This document shows, piece after piece, positions 6,272-9,067 of a DNA stretch of 9,067 nt; position 1 is the stretch's first letter; each line of letters starts with the position of its first letter. Origin of the DNA: Methanothermococcus okinawensis (GTDB lineage Archaea; AGJL01; Methanococci; Methanococcales; Methanococcaceae); the NCBI GenBank assembly GCA_015661555.1, contig DQVW01000104.1, positions 1-9,067 of the forward strand, read 5' to 3'. A program made the translations under genes and the position numbers. The notes under the pieces were generated by a model. That model saw only the letters and a list, made by a program, of their open reading frames with translations. It ran no database searches and was not told the DNA's origin.

Positions 6272-6625
6272 ATGAACAAGGAGCAACTTATGGAACTTCA
6301 TCAATTCTTTGTTCACGTCTATAAGGAGTTAGTACCTGAGGATTACAACTGTCCCTATCTAGAACTTTACAGGAAGTTAGATGTGAAACCCCACCATATC
6401 CACAGGTTGAAAACGGAACAGTGTGCAGCTATATTTCTCCTGGCCGCCTGTATAGCCCACTATATAGCAGATAACGACGACATGGTTCCCAAGTCCCTCT
6501 CTGTAAAGTTACTGGAGAATGCCCTTAGATACCTCAATGCCAGATCTAAGAATTATGAGGATATAGAGGAGTACAAGGAGCTGATCGAGAGGTTTAGAAA
6601 TAAGAAAAGGAGGAGTAGAGGGTAG
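6272..6625 (+). CDS. UPF0058 family protein
   Basis: A 117-residue, mostly helical soluble protein of unknown function. The opening MNKEQLMELHQFFVHVYKEL and the later 'KTEQCAAIFLLAACIAHYIA' are typical of the archaeal UPF0058 family. A cluster of potential metal ligands or conserved polar residues is visible: H41, H42, H44, C51, C60 and H63. The tail is strongly basic (RNKKRRSRG), which could contact nucleic acid, though this is only inference. ATG 6272 is preceded by a weak GATGGGAT-like site. The stop lies 2 nt before the CCA-adding enzyme, and that gene's ribosome binding site falls inside the UPF0058 tail codons, so the two are almost surely cotranscribed and possibly coupled. The context hints at a tRNA-related role, not more. 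Confidence 0.82.
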   Translation: MNKEQLMELHQFFVHVYKELVPEDYNCPYLELYRKLDVKPHHIHRLKTEQCAAIFLLAACIAHYIADNDDMVPKSLSVKLLENALRYLNARSKNYEDIEEYKELIERFRNKKRRSRG

Positions 6626-6627
6626 AT

Positions 6628-7992
6628 ATGGAGGATATCAAGGACATACTGAGAGAGGTACTGGAGGACATAGTGCCTAGGGATTGGGAGAAGGAGAAGT
6701 TGAAGAGACTCTCCAGGAGGATTATAGAGGAGCTATACTCTCTCATTCAGGAGGAGGGGCTGGAGGACTTAGTGGAGGATATAGTACAGGTGGGATCTAC
6801 AGCTAGAGATACCCATCTAAGGAACGACTACGATATTGATATCTTTGTAAGATTTAAAAAGGGTGTGGAGAGAGAGGTGTTGAAGGAGACTATCTTGAAG
6901 GTAGGTAGGAGAGCCATAGAAAATTTAGGGGGCAACTCCTGGGTGGAGTACGCCGAGCACCCCTACGTCTCTGGAAGGATAGGGAGATACGAGATAGACA
7001 TAGTACCCTGCTACAAGATAGGGTGGAACGAGGGGATAATCTCCGCCGTAGATAGGACACCTCTTCACAACGAGTTTGTGAAGAGGGTCCTTAAGTCCAA
7101 GCCCCTCCACAACGATATAAGACTCCTGAAGAAGTTCTTAAAGGGTATTGGTATATACGGCTCAGATCTAAAGACCAAGGGTTTCTCTGGCTATCTATGT
7201 GAGTTGCTGGTTATACACTACGGCAGCTTTATAAACACCTTGAAGAACGCCCAGAGATGGAAGATTGGGGAAAAGATAGTACTAGATGAGATCTTTGAGA
7301 TATACGGGATAGATAGGGATTACAAGTTTCCAGAGTTTGACCACCCCCTTGTAGTGTACGACCCTGTGGATCTCAAGAGAAACGTGGCAGCTGCCCTAAG
7401 TAGGGAGAACTTCTGTAAATTTATATTCTACTCCAGGCAATTCCTGGAGAACCCCTCCAGGGAGTACTTCTACAACTACCATAGAAAAGTGGCAGAGAGG
7501 TTAAGCCACAGAGACAGGGGTGCCCTGCTCACCTTGAGAATAGATAGGGACAGTAGTATAGTGGATGACATTATCTACCCTCAGATGGAGAAGTTGCAGA
7601 GGAGTATAAACAAGTTGTTAATTGAAAACGACTTCCAGATATTGAACTGTGAAGTTTACGCCAATGAAGAGGCCTGTTATCTCTCCTGGGAGTTCCTGGT
7701 CTGGGAACTTCCAAATGTCAAGGTTAAGGTTGGGCCACCAGTATTCAACAGGAGGACTGGAGACTTTGTAAAGAAACATCCCAGGTACTTTATAAGGGAC
7801 TGTAGGGTATGCGCCTACGTGGAGAGGAGGTACAGGGATGTGTATCAACTCTTTGAGGACATAGTATCTGGAAAGTTGAAGAACAGGATAAAGCATCCCA
7901 AGTATGTCTCCCCTCTAAATGGTAGGATTTACAGGGATATATTTGTAGATCGATATATGTCCATAGTAAAGTATCAAAATAAAGGTGTATGA
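6628..7992 (+). CDS. cca: CCA-adding tRNA nucleotidyltransferase, class I (archaeal)
   Basis: Adds or repairs the 3'-terminal CCA of tRNA from CTP and ATP without a nucleic-acid template. The 454-residue length fits the archaeal class I enzyme. The nucleotidyltransferase head shows VGSTARDT (55-62, with G56/S57), then the two metal-binding aspartates in NDYDIDIFVRF (D69, D71) and the third carboxylate D124 in YEIDIVPCY. HNDIRLLKKFLKG (161-173) and GFSGYLCELL (185-194) are conserved segments of the following nucleotide/tRNA-binding domain. The C-terminal half forms the body and tail that grip the acceptor-TPsiC arm. ATG 6628 is preceded by GGAGGAG (6609-6615) and GGGTAGAT, both inside or near the UPF0058 end. 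It overlaps or abuts the downstream TPR gene. The one tRNA in the window already encodes CCA, so for that tRNA this enzyme would serve in repair. Confidence 0.95.
   Translation: MEDIKDILREVLEDIVPRDWEKEKLKRLSRRIIEELYSLIQEEGLEDLVEDIVQVGSTARDTHLRNDYDIDIFVRFKKGVEREVLKETILKVGRRAIENLGGNSWVEYAEHPYVSGRIGRYEIDIVPCYKIGWNEGIISAVDRTPLHNEFVKRVLKSKPLHNDIRLLKKFLKGIGIYGSDLKTKGFSGYLCELLVIHYGSFINTLKNAQRWKIGEKIVLDEIFEIYGIDRDYKFPEFDHPLVVYDPVDLKRNVAAALSRENFCKFIFYSRQFLENPSREYFYNYHRKVAERLSHRDRGALLTLRIDRDSSIVDDIIYPQMEKLQRSINKLLIENDFQILNCEVYANEEACYLSWEFLVWELPNVKVKVGPPVFNRRTGDFVKKHPRYFIRDCRVCAYVERRYRDVYQLFEDIVSGKLKNRIKHPKYVSPLNGRIYRDIFVDRYMSIVKYQNKGV
7984..7989 (+). promoter_or_regulatory. Ribosome binding site for the TPR gene
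   Basis: GGTGTA, four of whose first bases match GGTGAT, lies 4 nt upstream of GTG 7994. This matches the spacing seen in this window's other genes and favours 7994 over the in-frame GTG at 7985, which sits inside the site itself. Confidence 0.45.
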
Positions 7993-7993
7993 A

Positions 7994-8905
7994 GTGATAT
8001 CCAAGATCCTTAGAATTTTCAAAAAGAAGAGTGAGGATAAGACAGTGGAAAAATGGCTCAGTGAAGGAGATATCCTCTACGAGCAGGGGAGGTATGAGGA
8101 GGCCCTGGAGTGTTTTAACAAAGTGTTGGAAATCAATCCCAACTGTGCAGATGCCTGGAGTAGAAAGGGATTAACTCTGGCCAGGTTGGGAAGGTATGAG
8201 GAGGCAATTAGGTGTTTTGATAGATCCCTGAGTATAAGGAACGACTTTGAGATAATATGGGCCAAAAAGAAAGTTGAATGGAAAGTAGAGAAAAAGAATA
8301 TTGAAAAAATAATAGAGGATACCAGAAAAGAGATTGCCGCGGTAAAATCCAGGTACAATATTGAAGAGGCGGAAGATATAATATCTATGGCTGAGGAGGC
8401 TTTCAAAAGGGGATATTATTATAAAGCTAAAACGTTAGCCCTGGAGGCTAAGGAGAGGGTGAAGAAAATTAGCAAGTTAGCTAAAGAAGTTGAAGAGAAA
8501 ATGAAAGATGTTAGAGATATAATCTTTCACTATAACATTAAAGAGGCTGAGGATATACTTAATCAGGCTGAGGAGGCATTTAAAGATGGAGGGTATTCTA
8601 AAGCAGGGGAGTTAGCTCTAAAGGCCATGGAAAAGGCAGTTGAACTAAGGAAACAGGCTGAAAAAGTTGAAAAGTTGATCAATGAGATTAAAGAAACAAT
8701 TTCACAGATAAAGTCTCAGTATGATGTGAAAGAGATGGAAGATATACTTAATCAGGCTGAGGAGGCATTTAAGAGGGGGGAATATTACAGGGCGGAGAAG
8801 TTAGCTCTGAAGGTTAAGAAAAATATAACAGAAATAGGCAGACAGGCTGAAAATGTAGAAGGAATAATAGAGAGATCTGAAAAACAGTCACAATGTAAAA
8901 TTTGA
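7994..8905 (+). CDS. TPR protein with three long helical repeats
   Basis: A 303-residue protein from GTG 7994 (306 if GTG 7985 is used, which would overlap cca by 8 bp). Numbered from 7985, residues 24-91 hold two tetratricopeptide repeats: 'GDILYEQGRYEEALECFNKV' with LEINP, then 'GLTLARLGRYEEAIRCFDRS'. These usually form a protein-binding surface. From about residue 100 to the end is a charged, all-helical region with three copies of a unit built on 'AE(D)I..(Q/M)AEEAFK.G.Y.KA..LALKA', starting at D131, D190 and D253. The periods are 59 and 63 residues, the difference being about one helical turn. No signal peptide or membrane segment is seen. The gene is cotranscribed with cca. It probably acts as a scaffold or partner-binding protein; the partner is unknown. 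The second half is richer in AAA/GAA codons than the TPR part, which hints at separate origins or at duplication. Confidence 0.8.
   Translation: MISKILRIFKKKSEDKTVEKWLSEGDILYEQGRYEEALECFNKVLEINPNCADAWSRKGLTLARLGRYEEAIRCFDRSLSIRNDFEIIWAKKKVEWKVEKKNIEKIIEDTRKEIAAVKSRYNIEEAEDIISMAEEAFKRGYYYKAKTLALEAKERVKKISKLAKEVEEKMKDVRDIIFHYNIKEAEDILNQAEEAFKDGGYSKAGELALKAMEKAVELRKQAEKVEKLINEIKETISQIKSQYDVKEMEDILNQAEEAFKRGEYYRAEKLALKVKKNITEIGRQAENVEGIIERSEKQSQCKI
8552..8772 (+). repeat. 32-bp perfect direct repeat inside the TPR gene
   Basis: Bases 8552-8583 and 8741-8772 are identical over 32 bp (beginning GATATACTTAATCAGG). The copies are 189 bp apart, exactly 63 codons, and both encode DILNQAEEAF. Perfect identity including third codon positions suggests a recent internal duplication or gene conversion between the second and third protein repeats. 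Confidence 0.9.
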
Positions 8906-8916
8906 ATTCATATCCC

Positions 8917-8945
8917 TCTCTTTTTTTAATCCTCTAAAAAAGAGA
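8917..8945. terminator. Palindromic bidirectional terminator between TPR gene and tRNA
   Basis: An inverted repeat has 10-nt perfect arms, TCTCTTTTTT (8917-8926) and AAAAAAGAGA (8936-8945), around a 9-nt loop. It lies 12 nt after the TPR stop and gives T7 on the + strand (8921-8927) and T6 on the - strand. The stem is AT-rich and weak, so the oligo-T tracts themselves are the more likely signal for archaeal polymerase in both directions. Confidence 0.5.
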
Positions 8946-8971
8946 CACCAACTCCAGATTTAGTAACCAAT

Positions 8972-8979
8972 AAAAAAAA
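8972..8979 (-). terminator. T8 terminator of the initiator tRNA gene
   Basis: The minus strand has eight consecutive T (rc of 8972-8979) starting 5 nt after the encoded CCA end of the tRNA, the usual archaeal terminator for a tRNA gene. Confidence 0.6.
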
Positions 8980-8983
8980 GAAA

Positions 8984-9062
8984 TGGTAGCGGGGCGAAGA
9001 TTTGAACTTCGGATCTCCGGGTTATGAGCCCGGCGGGATCGGCCTGGCTACCCCACCCCGCT
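8984..9062 (-). tRNA. Initiator tRNA-Met (CAT) with encoded CCA
   Basis: A complete cloverleaf of 76 nt plus an encoded CCA (rc of 8984-8986). The acceptor stem is AGCGGGG/CCCCGCT with discriminator A. The D arm is GGGTAGCC...ATCCC with AGG in the loop, and the anticodon stem-loop is CCGGG-CTCATAA-CCCGG with anticodon CAT. The variable loop is AGATC and the T arm is CGAAG-TTCAAAT-CTTCG. Two initiator marks are present: the A1:U72 first pair usual in archaeal and eukaryotic initiators, and three consecutive G:C pairs (GGG/CCC) at the bottom of the anticodon stem, which favour P-site entry. These separate it from elongator tRNA-Met and from the CAU-anticodon tRNA-Ile2. No intron is seen. It is transcribed leftward, convergent with the TPR gene; its promoter would lie beyond the right edge. 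Confidence 0.94.
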
Positions 9063-9067
9063 TCACG

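Noticed and set aside
8077..8406. 109-codon Ser/Leu-rich minus-strand frame
   Set aside because: It is the complement of the Glu/Lys-rich TPR gene, which naturally yields Ser/Phe/Leu-rich translation.
8984..9062. Elongator tRNA-Met or tRNA-Ile2 (CAU)
   Set aside because: The A1:U72 pair and the three G:C pairs beside the anticodon loop are initiator features.
1..9067. CRISPR array, transposon ends or attachment sites
   Set aside because: No regularly spaced repeats of CRISPR size, no transposase or integrase coding sequence, and no duplicated tRNA end were found. The only long direct repeat lies inside the TPR coding frame.

Overview
The window looks like part of an archaeal chromosome, most likely a thermophilic methanogen of the order Methanococcales. 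The evidence is an archaeal initiator tRNA-Met, an aIF5A with the hypusine motif, a class I archaeal CCA-adding enzyme, an archaeal riboflavin-pathway reductase (ArfC type), several archaeal UPF families (UPF0132, UPF0292, UPF0058), TATA/BRE-like boxes instead of bacterial -10/-35 elements, and repeated GGTGAT Shine-Dalgarno sites complementary to the archaeal 16S 3' end. AGG/AGA arginine and ATA isoleucine codons dominate. The genus cannot be fixed from the sequence alone.

Layout. At the left edge is the 3' end of a restriction-modification-like gene (+), whose stop codon overlaps that of a small three-helix membrane protein of family UPF0132 (-). A shared AT-rich promoter region then separates UPF0132 from a two-gene + unit: a small Toprim protein (UPF0292) followed 4 nt later by arfC (riboflavin/F420 precursor pathway). 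Convergent to arfC is a complete three-gene FecBCD/BtuFCD-type importer on the minus strand, transcribed in the order binding lipoprotein, permease, ATPase (4922 down to 1953). Its likely promoter lies in the divergent gap shared with a TrmJ-like tRNA 2'-O-methyltransferase (+). TrmJ converges on aIF5A (-), which shares a divergent promoter region with a + strand unit of UPF0058, CCA tRNA nucleotidyltransferase and a TPR/coiled-coil repeat protein. This unit meets an initiator tRNA-Met gene (-) at the right edge, with a palindromic oligo-T element between them.

Themes. The right half (5.0-9.07 kb) is rich in tRNA and translation functions: tRNA methylation, aIF5A, CCA addition and initiator tRNA. 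The left half mixes defence, flavin/deazaflavin synthesis and metal-chelate or corrinoid uptake. Coding density is very high, with three convergent gene pairs overlapping or nearly touching at their stops. No stretch over 300 bases lacks a gene. I see no CRISPR array, insertion sequence or origin.

Novelty. I find no clear new multi-gene system. The least explained item is the C-terminal gene of the CCA operon: two TPR units joined to three long helical repeats, with a 32-bp perfect DNA duplication exactly 63 codons apart. The repeated GGTGAT sites, usually 3-4 nt before the start, also let several start codons be placed with some assurance.
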